Origin: Arenicola marina | Lineage: Eukaryota > Annelida > Polychaeta > Arenicolidae | NCBI GenBank assembly: GCA_964019135.1 | Contig: OZ025248.1 | Span: 34,465,670 to 34,529,669 of the forward strand | Direction of reading: 5' to 3' | Length of the DNA stretch: 64,000 nt | Part shown: piece by piece, positions 24,541-35,614 of the stretch | Numbering within the stretch: the stretch's first letter is position 1 | Layout: each line of letters begins with the position of its first letter | Notes under the pieces: generated by a model | Told to the model about the DNA's origin: nothing | Database searches by the model: none | What the model saw: only the letters and a program-made list of their open reading frames with translations | Translations under genes and position numbers: made by a program

Positions 24541-26770
24541 CAATGACCCCCCCCCCCATAATCAACCTGGTGCAGACTACAAGGTTTATCTCGTGGACCC
24601 ACCACTGTAATATTACCTGAATCACACATCATCCCGTCGCCAAACCCCTCTAACGTAATTTGCAGGACTTTCCTCCGAACCGCGTCAGACCCGCATAGCC
24701 TTATAATACATAAACATCGCTTATTCACATTATATAATAATGAATGAAAGCCGTTCTATTCTAAATTATTTAAACCGTGCGTTACTAACCTCTCACCTGA
24801 CAAATGGAAATGTCACAGCATGTCAAGATGCTCAGAGTCTGTTGTGTGTCTTTATTGCATAATTGAAAGAAATAATGATGGATGAAGCTTTTTTTCACTG
24901 CATAACCGGTTTGGAGCTTGTCAGGTCGAATGTCTGTCAGACCAAATGACGGTTATTTGTGCATGCGATGTGTGTGATGGATCAAAGTTGGTCGAGATCT
25001 CTCAGTGCAGTCATCTGCCCCCCCCCCCTCCACCCCACCCCACCGCCCCCCCCCCCCCCCTCTCCCACCCACCTCTTATTGCTGTGGTGCGGTGCTTCAC
25101 CTTCCTGAGCGAGCGTTCGTCAGGGCTGAGGTACAATCTCGTGGGCTTGTGACGAAAAGTATTTGATTATTGAAGCTACTTTACACCTCGGAAGGCCAAT
25201 GGTTTGCCGCGTGCAATTCCGCTCATCAACAAATACTTATTTCTCAATAACGTCGCACGACAAAACCATCATTTAAAATTCTACACAATTATTTTGCCGA
25301 ATATGGGTATTGACATTTTCAGGTTACCTGAGCTTTCCTTAGAATGATTGGCTTGGGGATGCCTGGTGCCATCTAGTGGCTCAGATGGAAGGACCTATAT
25401 ATATCCCATCATTCTACTGCCCAAGATCCATGCTTAGCAAATTACAGACCGACAACCATACCGACGTCTACACACGTCTAGCTTCTGTTGTTAAGTCCCG
25501 TCACGCCTGTGTTATAAAGGCCTGCTTCTGGCGAAGTAATGCTGGAAATTATTACGTTACACCCATTAAAGAGTAAATATTGAACCTGGCGTTTTCTGGT
25601 TCCTGTTTAATTGTTGATCGGGATTTTATAGGCAGTTGAAGAAAGAATCAATATGATTTTTTTTCAGAAAAGAGATGAACAAAACATATGTGGAATATCT
25701 TTAATTATAGCGCACCGGGAGGTTTTGCAATGTCTACGACATACCAGGGCGTTATTTCACTAAGATCTCGTTCGTAACTTTTGCTCGTAAGATTAAAAGA
25801 TTAAATTGCCGGCCCGAAAAAAAAAGTTGAACTTATGATAAATATATGGCAAACATAGTTTTGAATAATATTTGGTGGAAAATAAAAAAAGGTGCCAGTT
25901 TAAGTTACGGTCTGTTGTTAAATTAGCATGTAAAAGATACGGTTACAAGCTTGTGACTTACTGAAACGATCCCCTGCTCTTCAAACCGGGACCGACATTT
26001 ACGTCATGAAACGTGGAATGATCGCCTCTGGTTAATTATGTCTTAACACGGCATACGGCATCATGGTAAAGATTTCTATTATTTCGCCAGAATAAAACTA
26101 CAGTTAAAACTACTATTCGAGGGCAAAATACATCGGGATTTATGTCTTGAAAGTCCCTTGTGACCCAGGGGTTGGCCTGGAGTGTTCATTATTTAAACGC
26201 ATTCAGCGAAAAAATGCATTTCAGACCAAGTATAATTGAGCGTTATGACCGTAAGTGTGCGTTAATAATGAATGGCACATAAGTGGATTTTCTTGCGAAA
26301 GTCCAAGCAAGCTCTCACGGTGCCATGAATCATTCGAGGTTACCTCGTTTTCTATTTAATGAATGGATTCAGTCGGGGATTCAGCTCGTTCTGTAAAGAG
26401 TACAGTAAGCCAAAAACAAAAGCGCGAACAGTGCTGCCATCTATGGGTTGGTAGTTCCAATGGAGTGGGCATCCCGCGTCCACCTCGATATATCATAATG
26501 GACCCGTGGAGGTGTTAGCGCCCACTTCCCGGGCTGCCCTGCAACATCTCCACAAAGGGCGCATTTCTTTGGGCCAGGACCGATAGGCCTCGAGTGTACT
26601 CGAGCTCTTCCGGACCTGCCGGTCGAGCTACGCCGAATGTCAATGAAACGTTCACCCCGGCCATGTCAGTTCATGCATACCGAATGGATGCGCGCGCACC
26701 CGACCAGGGTGAAAGAAGTGTCGGGCGGTAAACCGATGCGTAATGTGCGTATTCGGTCCACCTCGGGGAT
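24541..26770. other. Unassigned region
   Basis: No recognised gene. It contains poly-C runs near 25018 and 25047 and a CTCF-like motif at 25367-25380. AT-rich sequence dominates 25560-26300. Confidence 0.5.
25367..25380 (-). promoter_or_regulatory. CTCF-like motif
   Basis: On the minus strand this reads GCCACTAGATGGCA, a full match to the CCASYAGRKGGCR core. It is a motif match only. Confidence 0.4.
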
Positions 26771-26774
26771 AATG

Positions 26775-26895
26775 TTGAATGGGTAAAATATGCCCCAGAT
26801 TAAATGCCCGGGCCCAGATTCGAACCTTAGACCTATTGAGCTGCGGTCTAGTGCGCTGACCGTTACGTTACACCAGGGAGACTCCTACCGGGTCG
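26775..26895 (-). mobile_element. SINE family B, tRNA-like head
   Basis: Read on the minus strand it shows a tRNA-like head with B box AGGTTCGAATCTGGGC and an A-box-like segment GTAACGGTCAGCGCACT, then a body ending in TGGGGCATATTTTACCCAT. The same body piece follows the heads at 32750-32865 and 38745-38880, so this is a dispersed family. An intact tRNA is not formed. Confidence 0.65.
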
Positions 26896-26997
26896 ATACA
26901 ATGGGGTTGGGTGAAACTCTCCTCATTGAGGTGACCAATTTAACATGTAAATAAATGATGTTTACAACAACAAAAAAGGTCTCCTCATGGATAAATC

Positions 26998-27050
26998 CAT
27001 AATATATTGATCAGCAGCTCAGCCTGCTTACCAACTAAGCTGGACAGAGA
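26998..27050 (-). mobile_element. Possible tRNA-derived SINE 5' fragment
   Basis: On the minus strand, CCAGCTTAGTTGGTAAGCAG resembles a tRNA A-box region (TTAGTTGGTAAGC), but no B box follows. It is probably a fragment of another tRNA-derived element inserted close to the family-B copy. Confidence 0.35.
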
Positions 27051-29640
27051 GAAGATGTTTGGTGAAGAGCGCTGCTGCACCGCGACCACCCAGTAGCACG
27101 TTTGTTACTTCTCTCATTAAAATTGAAAAGTCAATTAGCGTATCAGGTTGTTTTGTTAAACGGTTATCCCGTCTTCCAATGCTAACTGTACGCAAGTTGT
27201 AGATGTGGACCCCCCCACCCTCCCCCCCCAACACCACCTCCCCCACCTCTCCTTTTCGGTCATTTTGCTTTGAAGATTGGTCAGTGTTGGCCAAGGCCCA
27301 AATCATATCATGCACGCGAATTCCTCGATTTTCCGCAAATGTGGATTTCTTTTTATAACGGGAAAGCTGTGCTTTTTAGTGCAACCCCGTCATGGAACCC
27401 CGTCATTATACATCCGTGTAGGTCTCTACGTACTCATCACGCAGGGAGCGGGGGTGGTGGGGGGGTGGGGGGGTCGTGAACCACTTTGTGTCTCGCAAAT
27501 ATGGTTTTCTCTTTGTGACGTGTGTCTACGCCTTTGCCGGTAATTATTCCTGCAGTTTGTTTGCTATAATCGGTTTTGTACGAGGTTATATTGATCTTTG
27601 GTTTTTATGTTTTGTGTTGTCGCTAGTTACTGTAACATTTTCTGTCTGCACGCAATCATTTTACTGCAGATTACTTTTTGGCTCGACATTTCTGATAACA
27701 TCGAGGTTTTCGCCGACAAATGCGTGCCATTTTTATTTATTCTGTGTTTATGGTTAACGTATTCGTCATTTACCTCCATCTATTGACAAAGGTTGTACGC
27801 CCGCGGTGTTATATCTTTCGAGAAATAACGATTGAACAATTTTCAAATATTGTTTTGTTCGTACGTAATATATATATGCCTCTCGCCTATATAAGGACTG
27901 CGCTGTTGGCATCTGTCGTCTTCCACGCCTGCAGCCACTTTTCCCGCCTGCGCTGTGTTTTTTTTGTTTGTTTTTTATTATTTTGTTTTTGTATTGTGTG
28001 TCGCGTGGATGTATTGGATACCTTTGCGAGTATTGTACATGGTTTCGGGGTCATTTTATCAATAAATGACGTTGCAAATGTCAGATGTTACTTATGTATT
28101 GTTTCTCGCGTAAAACCGAGCACATATAGCTGCTCTCACACTCAAATTACGAAATACGGATAAAGACTAACAGTAATCGCTTAATCTATTGTTATAGCGC
28201 TACAAAACCAAGGCTTTCAGCCTTTCAGACCAATAGGAACACACAAGCACTTGCCCCAGACATTTACACACATGCAAAACATCAAACGACACAGACATTG
28301 GTTAACCTTAGGCCACCATTTTATGTATTGGTTGTAAATTATTTACAAAAGCAGCGATCACAGACTGGTTTATGCAGGCAACAACACGCAGTAACAAGCG
28401 TTAACAACCGCCCCGTGACGGCCATGTCACTAAGGGCGCAACGAGCATGAGACATCCCTTACCTAGCAACCACTGATTAATGTCCCCGACATAGCGACAC
28501 ATACGAGTGTAAACGATGTTGTAGCGCGTGTACCTCTAGATTCCAACTGATTCGTTGCTGTTTTTAAATCATCCAGCCAGTGTTTTCTTACTCATTTTAT
28601 TAGAAAGGAAATTCTAAGGACTATCTCCCGTATCAAGTAACGATTTGTCACTTTGGATACAAATGGCTGCTAAAAATATCTAGAGGTATATGGGCTACAC
28701 CTTCCTGTACACTCGCGTATTCAACTTAAAGGAAACCATTACTTTGGCACCAAAATCAGATTACAGCGACAGTAAATCAATATTACAATACTATTGACTT
28801 TTGATGTTTTGAACGGTTTAAAGTGATGCTAAACAAGCCACACATGGTATTGTACACGGTGTTGTTATTCTAATCACGTAAAATAATGATAACGATAGAT
28901 GAGGTATGATCCGAAGTATTTATTTTATGTTAACATTTTATTTTATTGAATGATAGTGCCGCTTTACTACATGCGAAAACAATGAATCAATGAGTAACCT
29001 TCTACTAACCTGAATTTATGAAGTAAATGATAAATTCATATATATATATATATATATGTTCATACTTGATTATAGTTGGCCCAACACTACTTGGACATGG
29101 ACACCCATTTCGCCAATTTCTTACTACAATAATCATAATAAATACACCGTTGTATTTCCCTATAACCGGATTCTTGATCAACTAACAATCATTACTATAA
29201 TCCTTTATAATGATATACCCTAGTTAATATGTATCTGTCCTTTTCCAATTGTTGTGATTTATATTACGGGAAGAGGAAACTTTTCCCATCCATCTAACAG
29301 ATCCGGATATGATGAGTGGATCCAGATTGTCGGTATTATGAACGTGGCGATTACAGCTGAATCATTTTATTTCAATTCACTGCCGAATTCCGTAGGCTGT
29401 GCAGTACAATGCTGCCATCTACTGGCCGAGATATTCAAAGTCATATATTGGGCATATTGGAAAATCCTGACCATGTCCCATTAGCTTAACTGATTAACCA
29501 CAGCTATGTATCCATGCATTCGTCGTCGTTCATTAAGGCCTGATTAGGATATCTACATAAGTATAAAGGACAGGGCGTAGTTTGCCATTTCCTTTATGTA
29601 GTTTCACTGCTGTACTTTGGTTGATATGTTGGTTGGTTTA
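27051..29640. other. Unassigned region, no gene recognised
   Basis: T-rich plus-strand sequence at 27320-28160 keeps forward frames open and yields hydrophobic Phe/Val/Cys-rich translations, most easily explained by base composition. A TATA-like CCTATATAAGG lies at about 27886-27896. A (TA)n run occurs at 29036-29057. A CTCF-like motif is at 29413-29426. Confidence 0.45.
29413..29426 (-). promoter_or_regulatory. CTCF-like motif
   Basis: The minus strand reads GCCAGTAGATGGCA, again a full match to the CCASYAGRKGGCR core and in the same orientation as the 25367 site. It lies about 1 kb beyond the 3' end of the first dispanin gene. Confidence 0.4.
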
Positions 29641-29882
29641 AGTCAGACGCTATTTAAGCGGTCATATCGTGACAATGAGAAGGGTCAAGCTAGAGTGCAG
29701 CCATTTCTCAGGGAGCAACCCCCTACTTTTTGCGAAGAAAGACATGGGATCTGCATCCTGCACATACATACATATTTGCACAGGTGGGATTGAAACCACG
29801 CACCGGGTGCTTGGGCTGGCCTAGCAGGGCACCCTTGACAGTAGCCGAACCCACTATCTACTAGGCCACAAGGGTGACCCCC
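29635..29882 (-). mobile_element. SINE family A, near full length, minus strand
   Basis: Minus strand: a tRNA-like head (GTGGCCTAGTAGATAGTGGG as A-box region, TGGTTTCAATCCCACC as a weak B box), then the family body GCAGGATGCAGATCCCATGT, CTTTCTTCGCAAAAAGTAGG and CTTCTCATTGTCACGATATG. The same body occurs at 24405, 44675 and 63880. The B box is mutated (TTTCAATCC), suggesting an inactive old copy. Confidence 0.7.
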
Positions 29883-29958
29883 CCAAAAGCTGTACATACT
29901 TGTAATGGAAATCAAGGGTTAAAGGTCATCCAAGAGAGGGAATGCTTCAAGAATCGGG

Positions 29959-30155
29959 GACTCAGGGGCTAGGAGTTAGGAGTGAGGGACGTACATGGGG
30001 CTCAGGGGCTAGGAGTTAGGAGTGAGGGACGTACATGGGGCTCAGGGGCTAGGAGTTAGGAGTGAGGGACGTACATGGGGCTCAGGGGCTAGGAGTTAGG
30101 AGTGAGGGACGTATATGGGGCTCAGGGGCTAGGAGTTAGGAGTGAGGGATGTACA
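29959..30155 (+). repeat. 40-bp tandem repeat, ~5 units
   Basis: The unit contains GGGGCTCAGGGGCTAGGAGT and TAGGAGTGAGGGACGTACAT. Successive copies are nearly perfect at 40-bp spacing, so the array is young. It lies about 220 bases downstream of the stop codon of the dispanin gene on the other strand. Confidence 0.95.
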
Positions 30156-30235
30156 CAAAAATTAGGGGACGTGCATCAGGTATCAGGGATCAAATTCTGA
30201 ATGAGGGGTCGGGAATGAATGATCTATGATCAAGG

Positions 30236-30376
30236 ATTAAAATCTGGTTCAGAGATCAAAATTTGGATCAGAGATCAAAATTTGGATCATGGATCAAAAT
30301 CTGGACCAGGGGCCAGAGGTCAGGGATCAGGGATTGGGGATCAGTAATTAGGGGAGAACGGGATCAGGATCAAGGA
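30236..30376 (+). repeat. Degenerate GATCA(A)AATTTG repeats
   Basis: About eight imperfect copies of GATCAGAGATCAAAATTTG, ending directly at the stop codon of the dispanin second exon. Degenerate (G)GGATCA units continue into the TGA stop region, so the 3' UTR of that gene would contain this repeat. Confidence 0.7.
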
Positions 30377-31866
30377 TCAGGGCACGGCCTGTGGTTGCGG
30401 GTGAGCCCCGAAGCCGATGGTCAGGTAGAAGATGAGGGTGATCATTCCCACGAGGAGGGTCAGGAGGATCCCGATGATGCTCAGTACCATGGAGACGGTC
30501 TTCAGCTGGCGAACCTCGTTCTTGGACTCCGAGTTCTGTCCGACACCTGGCGGGGAGATCAGCAACCAGTTAAGTCACGTGACGTTCACACCCGTGACAC
30601 GTTTGGTGCCCAAGCCAAGCCACCTATCACAAATTTTACACATACAGACTTAACATTATTATGTATAGAGTTGGAAACCACGCGCATGATGTCACGTTTG
30701 AAGTGACCGCCTGTCGAGAAAGAGCAGCTTTCCCGGGCGCAGCCCTCTTGGTGGGCGTGGCTGGCGCTAGCCAATCAGAGAGCGAGACCCAAACCGGAAA
30801 TAACGAAACGGGCGATGTTTACCTAACTTCACTCATATTCAACACACTATAAAAAGCCGCAGTTTATAGTCTAAGCACTCCTATTAGACGGATACAATCT
30901 GTCGAATTGTTAGTTGCTAAATCGAAAGTGGTTCTCGGGCCTAATTTCTAGAGGAGATGGTGTACTGTGTGGCTTGGAATTGTAACAATTCCAGCGCGAA
31001 GTGAGGCCACGGTGTATTTTTTCACGCGTTTCCGCTCATCCCTGGACAAGCGAGACCCAAATTCAACCGCATGTTGGCGCCACATGTATGATCATCCATT
31101 ACGTCACGCTCTGTGGCAAAATGGCGCGGCGGTTGAATTTACTGTGGACACAATTGCAAGTTCATTTCTTTGAACCTGTTGTTCTCTAAGACGTGTCGTG
31201 TTTTGCAAAGTTGCTTTTAGGACCAAAACATTTCGAAGACCTCACGATCATATTAAAGTTTTTACCCGCTTCAATGCATGAGATGTTATAAATCTAGCGA
31301 TTGGCATGCTTGTGGCAGTTATTAACATCGTATGTGCATCGATGCCTTTGCATGACATCGCCATACCACTTATATAATGACTAACATTATATAACTTCAT
31401 TTTTTATGCGGATAAACTAATGTCAATAAAACAAACAATTATAATTATAACAAATAATAATAATTTTAAAAAATAATAAAAAAAATTATAATAAAAAATA
31501 AAAATAATAAAAATAATAAGAAAAATAAAATAATAATATTAAAACAAAGAGACGTCTCCTTGGTTACGTACATGCCACGATGAAGGCAGCCAGGCCCAGG
31601 ACGGGGCTGAAACACCAGAAGACCAAGCAGGACAGGAGCATGAGGCAGGTCATGCTCGGGTAGGGGTCGCGGTAGTCGTCCACGTCCATCTCATCGATCA
31701 GCGTCACGTGGTGCATGGGCGGGGCGCCCCCTTTCGGGACGCTCTGGTAGCTCGGTGACGGGGTGTACGGGGGTGGCTGTTGGGGTGGGTAGCTGACCGG
31801 TCCGTTGACCGGTGCCCCCGGCTCTCCAGGCGACCCGGCCCCGGGGGCTAGTGGGTCACTCTCCAT
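30377..31866 (-). CDS. CD225/dispanin family membrane protein (IFITM/PRRT-like), two exons
   Basis: Coding exons are 31866-31572 and 30546-30377, minus strand, 465 bp, 154 residues. The donor T/GTACGT and acceptor CGCCAG/GTGTCG rejoin a Cys codon (residue 99) in phase 1. The Pro-rich tail (residues 5-50) has a PPPY WW-binding motif at 31-34. HHVTL (52-56) and PYPSM (68-72) precede a Cys-rich hydrophobic segment (72-99, FWCFSP at 83-88), then a polar loop with ..NEVRQLKTVS.. and a transmembrane helix (about 116-144). This is the CD225 layout, with the intron inside the domain as in vertebrate IFITM genes. Family members sit in plasma or endosomal membranes, and IFITMs restrict viral membrane fusion; function here is unproven. 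The start was chosen because ACCATGGAG and the preceding CTGT(T/A) recur in the gene at 38168-39745. The PRRT1/SynDIG branch is an alternative. Confidence 0.87.
30751..30855 (+). promoter_or_regulatory. TATA/CCAAT promoter inside dispanin intron, antisense
   Basis: In order: GC/CACCC-like GTGGGCGTGGC (30751-30761), CCAATCAG (30771-30778), an ETS-like ACCGGAAAT (about 30793-30801), and TATAAAAA (30848-30855). The spacing suits a plus-strand RNA polymerase II start near 30880, upstream of the THAP-like ATG at 30957. It lies within the minus-strand dispanin intron. Confidence 0.5.
30957..31185 (+). pseudogene. Degraded THAP-type zinc-finger N-terminus
   Basis: From ATG at 30957 the frame reads MVYCVAWNCNNSSAK, an in-frame TGA, then GHGVFFHAFPL and onward to a second stop after LAPHV. 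The CxxxxC pair and the FFHxFP motif match the start of the THAP DNA-binding domain (C2CH zinc finger). The TGA could be a CGA codon changed by CpG decay. Further on the frame is lost; a later frame gives VHFFEP, resembling the C-terminal CxxHF part of the domain. THAP domains occur in host transcription factors and in P-element-like transposases. The fragment lies antisense in the intron of the dispanin gene and has a promoter-like upstream region. It is probably non-functional, although a GTGAGG donor-like site at the stop leaves room for a spliced first exon. Confidence 0.5.
31425..31545 (+). repeat. AAT/AAAAT-rich simple repeat
   Basis: Almost pure A/T sequence made of AATAATAAAAAT-type units, ending 26 bases before the donor site of the dispanin first exon. 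It therefore forms the 5' end of that intron on the minus strand, giving a T-rich tract just inside the donor. Confidence 0.9.
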
Positions 31867-32078
31867 GGTAACAGCTGGCGGTGGATCGGGACGCTACTTC
31901 TGTTCGAAATGGATGAAAAAGCGTAAGAATTTAATTAAGCGATGTTCAGTGCATTTAACTTTGATGGAATTAGGTGCATCGCGAAGGTATGTCTTCATGT
32001 CCATCTCCACAGCAATCATCTTGTCATGGTAATGATAGCAATAATGAACCGCCCCAATCACTTTTCCTTAACAGATTT

Positions 32079-32207
32079 AACACTTGAACGATCAGACCGG
32101 CCGAAGCGTACTCACTGCATGGAGTGAAGGAAACATGATATTTAACACGTTAACGATCAGTCGGTCTCCAGGGTACAGCGGGAGGAGTGAGGGAAACAAG
32201 ATATATA
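32079..32207 (+). repeat. Imperfect ~64-bp direct repeat upstream of dispanin gene
   Basis: AACGATCAGACCGG with GGAGTGAAGGAAACATGATAT at about 32086-32141 recurs as AACGATCAGTCGGT with GGAGTGAGGGAAACAAGATAT at about 32150-32207. It lies 220-340 bases upstream of the dispanin start codon at 31866, in the likely promoter/5' UTR region. The shared GAAAC-containing block is GAGTGA(A/G)GGAAACA. Confidence 0.65.
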
Positions 32208-32734
32208 GCCTATGGAAGCAGCGCGCGACAACCGCCCTTGGGTTTTGAAACGCGATTGGAGAAAGTTTGCCGTATTAAACTGCCCCCGTCTCCCCCTATC
32301 CTATATCGTTTGTCAACTTATATGCTAAATTATATGTCTTCCACTAAATTAAGTTGTCGTTTAGGACACATGAGCACTATCTGTATCGTGGTCATAATAT
32401 TTGAAACACAGCCCTTTCCTCGTCATAATATACATAAGGTTTCGTCCCATTCAAATTATTAACCATGTATTCTGTAACTAAAAACTGTCTTAATTCTGGA
32501 TTTCTTGTTGACATATGCATCCATTAAAACGTGCTTATGGTTTCGTTCTTTTGTTACAAGTGTTGATTCTTATCTACGAATCAACCCTTTTATGAGTCGA
32601 CTTTGTTCCACCCGAGGCTCGGCGTCAAATGTTGCTAACGTACTAAATGAGTAGTAAAGTACAGCTTCTCCGTCATCAACGTGTGTCAATTAAGCCAAGG
32701 CAAATAAGAAAAAATGGAACGAATTGTTTTTTTA

Positions 32735-32865
32735 GGCTGCATTCGTCCACAGGACGACAAAGGAGGAATGGATAAAACATGCCCCAGTGTTCAGGATTCG
32801 AACTTGGGGCTAGTTGTCTGCGGTATAGTGAGGTAACTACTACACCAGCCGCCCCCCCGCCTCCC
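32735..32865 (-). mobile_element. SINE family B copy, minus strand
   Basis: Minus strand: CTGGTGTAGTAGTTACCTCA as A-box region, AAGTTCGAATCCTGAACACT as B box (GTTCGAATCC), then the body TGGGGCATGTTTTATCCAT shared with the copies at 26775 and 38745. The flanking C7 run lies at the 5' end of the element. Confidence 0.65.
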
Positions 32866-33084
32866 CTTACAGCAAATAGGTCATGGGCTCAAATCGGACC
32901 CTTTAAACAACTTAAAATGAAATCATTACATTTAAAACCACGAAGGAATCCTATTCAATGCCCGCGGGGTCAGCAAGAGTTTGTCCATGTAATCTGTCAT
33001 TGACTGTGGCTGCTCTGTGTCTCCTTGTCGCGCAGAGGAATCCCACACCGAACAGGGGACGGGTGGAGATGAGGGTGACAATGA

Positions 33085-33330
33085 AAAGTGTACCAGAGTG
33101 TATCCAGCGCGAATCATTAGTGTAAGTTTATCCAGCGCGTATCGAGGGTGTATCCTGCGTACATCCATGGTCCATTCGGCGCATCTAAATGATATCATAG
33201 GAACTTAGCTTATGTCCAGGGTGTATCTGGCATGTACCCATGGTGTATTTGGCGTTTAACCAGAGTGTAACCGACATGTAACCAGGGTGTAACCGACATG
33301 TATCCATGGTGTATCCAGGATATATGGTAC
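33085..33330 (+). repeat. Degenerate ~20-25-bp repeats around GTGTATCC/GTGTAACC
   Basis: About ten imperfect units built on (C)AGnGTGTATCCAGCGCG to AGGGTGTAACCGACATGTA, with spacing drifting between 19 and 25 bases. The centre (33255-33310) is best conserved. Confidence 0.7.
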
Positions 33331-33908
33331 GGCGCGGTACGAACAACTTTGTCGTTGCTGTTTTCTAACAAGTCTGTGTATCCTCCGTGTATCGAACCCA
33401 CATGACATATTCTCCCATGAAACCGGTTAACCCACTCCATTCATAACATAATAAGAGAAATGGCAGACAAGCTCAATCGTTGGTCATATCATCACTGATT
33501 CGGGGTTGGCCTATCCAGTTATGTTCATCTGCACTCATGTCGCCAGCATGTTGACTAACAGAGACTACAGTAGTGTCATTTGCTCATCCGCAATAAAGAG
33601 CCAATGTCGACTAAGATCTGCATGACTCAAGGTGATATGTATTGACGAAATGTTTGAGCTCAAGAAATGTATTCTTATAGTAAACGTTAGGCGTGAGTAA
33701 TACGTGAGCTATGTTGAATTAATGGTTCGCCCTTACATTGAAGAACGACCGGCAAAAAGGAGCGATTCACGATAAACTCATATGGGGGACTTGGTGGCCC
33801 TATTATGACTCAGACATGTGGTCTAAAATATCCACTTTCCGACGCTAAGCCCCGCCCACGCTTGAATCCTTTTTCCTTAAGCGTGAGTATATAATTGACA
33901 ATCAGAGC

Positions 33909-34226
33909 TCATGGTACAAATAAGCTGTACTCATCGCTGAAATTGGCAAGAAAGTGACATGCTGCTTTGTTTGTCCGACATAACGCACGCGGAAGACCTT
34001 TTTTCACCACATGATTGGATAAAAGCATCAGTGACGTCAGTGAATGATGTACAGCCTGGATCGGTCTATTGGTGACATGTTTTAAGTAAGAGAAAACAGT
34101 AGAACGTTGTTGATTTCGTTGTTCAGATATCCACTCGACTGACGCCTCGTGTATTCTGAACAACGGATCAGCAATTTCTCGTGCCTTTTCCTTACCCTCA
34201 GCTTTGTTCAGCTTGGCGAAGGGATC
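33909..34226 (-). other. Unrecognised protein-like ORF, possible exon
   Basis: Minus-strand frame of 105 codons, open from just after TATATAG (a possible acceptor, whose AG is part of an in-frame TAG) to TAA at 33909. The first 50 residues (DPFAKLNKAEGKEKAREIAD onwards, then IHEASVEWISEQRNQQ) have the charged, helix-like composition of real protein, whereas the later half is less convincing. I do not recognise a domain. There is no start codon at the beginning, so it would have to be an internal or last exon, or a fossil. Confidence 0.3.
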
Positions 34227-34229
34227 CTA

Positions 34230-35380
34230 TATAACACTACGCCCCGGACCCGCATGACGACAATAAGGGCAACTTCGACTCTAACACAGAGTTGTTAGCA
34301 ATAATAGTACTAACCTTAGTAGTGTTACTCCTAATAGTAGTAGTAGTAGTGATAACAGTATTATTACCGGTAATAATAGCAGTAGTACTTGGAGCCGCAA
34401 GGCAAGGCCATGTAACTTCCTGATATAATCATAAACTGTAGTATATACGAGACTTTATGGCGCGATATTGTGGCTGAGATGTCAGTTACCTGAAGGGTAA
34501 ATCGTATAGTGTTCCATACAAGGGGAACAACAATTCAGCGCTAGGACAAACCACATGAACATTTAAGCAATTTTATACCACATAACCCATCAACGGAACT
34601 AGTCTTTGTTCAAAGTATAAACACAGTATATACCTATATATGTGTGCAATACATACATACAAATATTGTATAGATATTTACCTTTCAGTCGTTATAAATG
34701 CTACGTCTCCCACTAGGATGGCGTTAACACCGGAAACGCTACCATGTTCACGTGCAGCAACAGCAGGCTAGCTGGTATGCAACAAGGCTTGCCCTCAAAT
34801 CAATAACCTACAGCACTGCAAACACTGCACCGCAGTCGTTTCGATGAAATTTCACCGTGAGGGCTTTTTGAATAGGGCAGTTTGCTGATCGTCACGTGGC
34901 ATTGACAGGGCTGAGGGTGGGCTGCTGGGCTGCTGGGTTGCTGGGTTGCAGGGCTGCCGGCGACCGCGTCCAGATGCGCGTGGGATTATTGAAGTCCGTT
35001 CGAGGTTTGCCGGTGAAGTAATCGACCGTGGCTCGAATGTGAATCGATGGAAGCGTATCCGTCGTCAACAACCCTCTGACCCATATAGACTTGACCCAGA
35101 CCCAGACCCATAAGGCTGGGAGTCCACTGAATATTTATGTTCGTATTTATATATTGGTACATTGTACCGTCCCCCCCCCCCACCCCCACCCCTGCCCCAC
35201 CTTCTTCTTCCCCCGCCTCCCGCCCCCGCATCGACATTTCGTTATGGTATCTTATACGATTTGTCGTTTTTGCTGCTGATAAGTCGGGTTAATAAAGCTA
35301 GGATAGTTTGTTGGTCTGCTGCGGTTTGATTTTCTTTTGGTTTGAAATATTTGGTGGCAGATGTTTTCCGGGCCGACTAT
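34230..35380. other. Unassigned region
   Basis: A TAG/TAA trinucleotide-rich stretch at 34290-34390, unique AT-rich sequence, the GCTGCTGGG run and a C10 run at 35170. No gene recognised. Confidence 0.5.
34905..34968 (+). repeat. GGGCTGCTGGGTTGCTG short tandem run
   Basis: Five to six imperfect 8-9-base units (GGGCTGCTG, GGTTGCTG, GGTTGCAG) in a row. Small simple repeat. Confidence 0.75.
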
Positions 35381-35387
35381 GGGATCA

Positions 35388-35530
35388 CGCTAGAGTTCAT
35401 GTTAGGATAATGCTATGGTCCAGGCTAGAATCATGCTATGGTCCAGGCTAGAATTATGCTATGGTCCAGGCTAGAACCATGCTATAATCCATGCTAGGAC
35501 CGCTCTAGGGTCAATGCTAAGATCATTCCA
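35388..35530 (+). repeat. ~23-bp tandem repeat, 5-6 units
   Basis: Unit built on ATGCTATGGTCCAGGCTAGA. Three central copies are nearly perfect, and the outer copies (CACGCTAGAGTTCATG, ACCGCTCTAGGGTCAATGC) are decayed. Confidence 0.85.
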
Positions 35531-35608
35531 GGGTTGCTATTACGTATCTAGCTATACAAACGAAAACGTAGATTTAAAACAAGGTTACGACCGTTTTGGG
35601 ATACATAT

Positions 35609-35614
35609 TTTATT
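35609..35614 (-). terminator. Poly(A) signal AATAAA for the unpaired dispanin exon
   Basis: AATAAA on the minus strand, about 170 bases downstream of the TAG at 35786-35788. The spacing and strand suit a 3' UTR ending for the unpaired dispanin second exon, which favours that exon being a real terminal exon. Confidence 0.4.

Noticed and set aside
27476..28163. Hydrophobic membrane-protein-like frames
   Set aside because: The plus strand is T-rich here, which produces Phe/Val/Leu/Cys-rich translations by composition; overlapping frames are equally open.
30263..30706. Plus-strand 147-codon frame over the dispanin exon
   Set aside because: It is the antisense shadow of the minus-strand dispanin second exon plus GATCA repeats.
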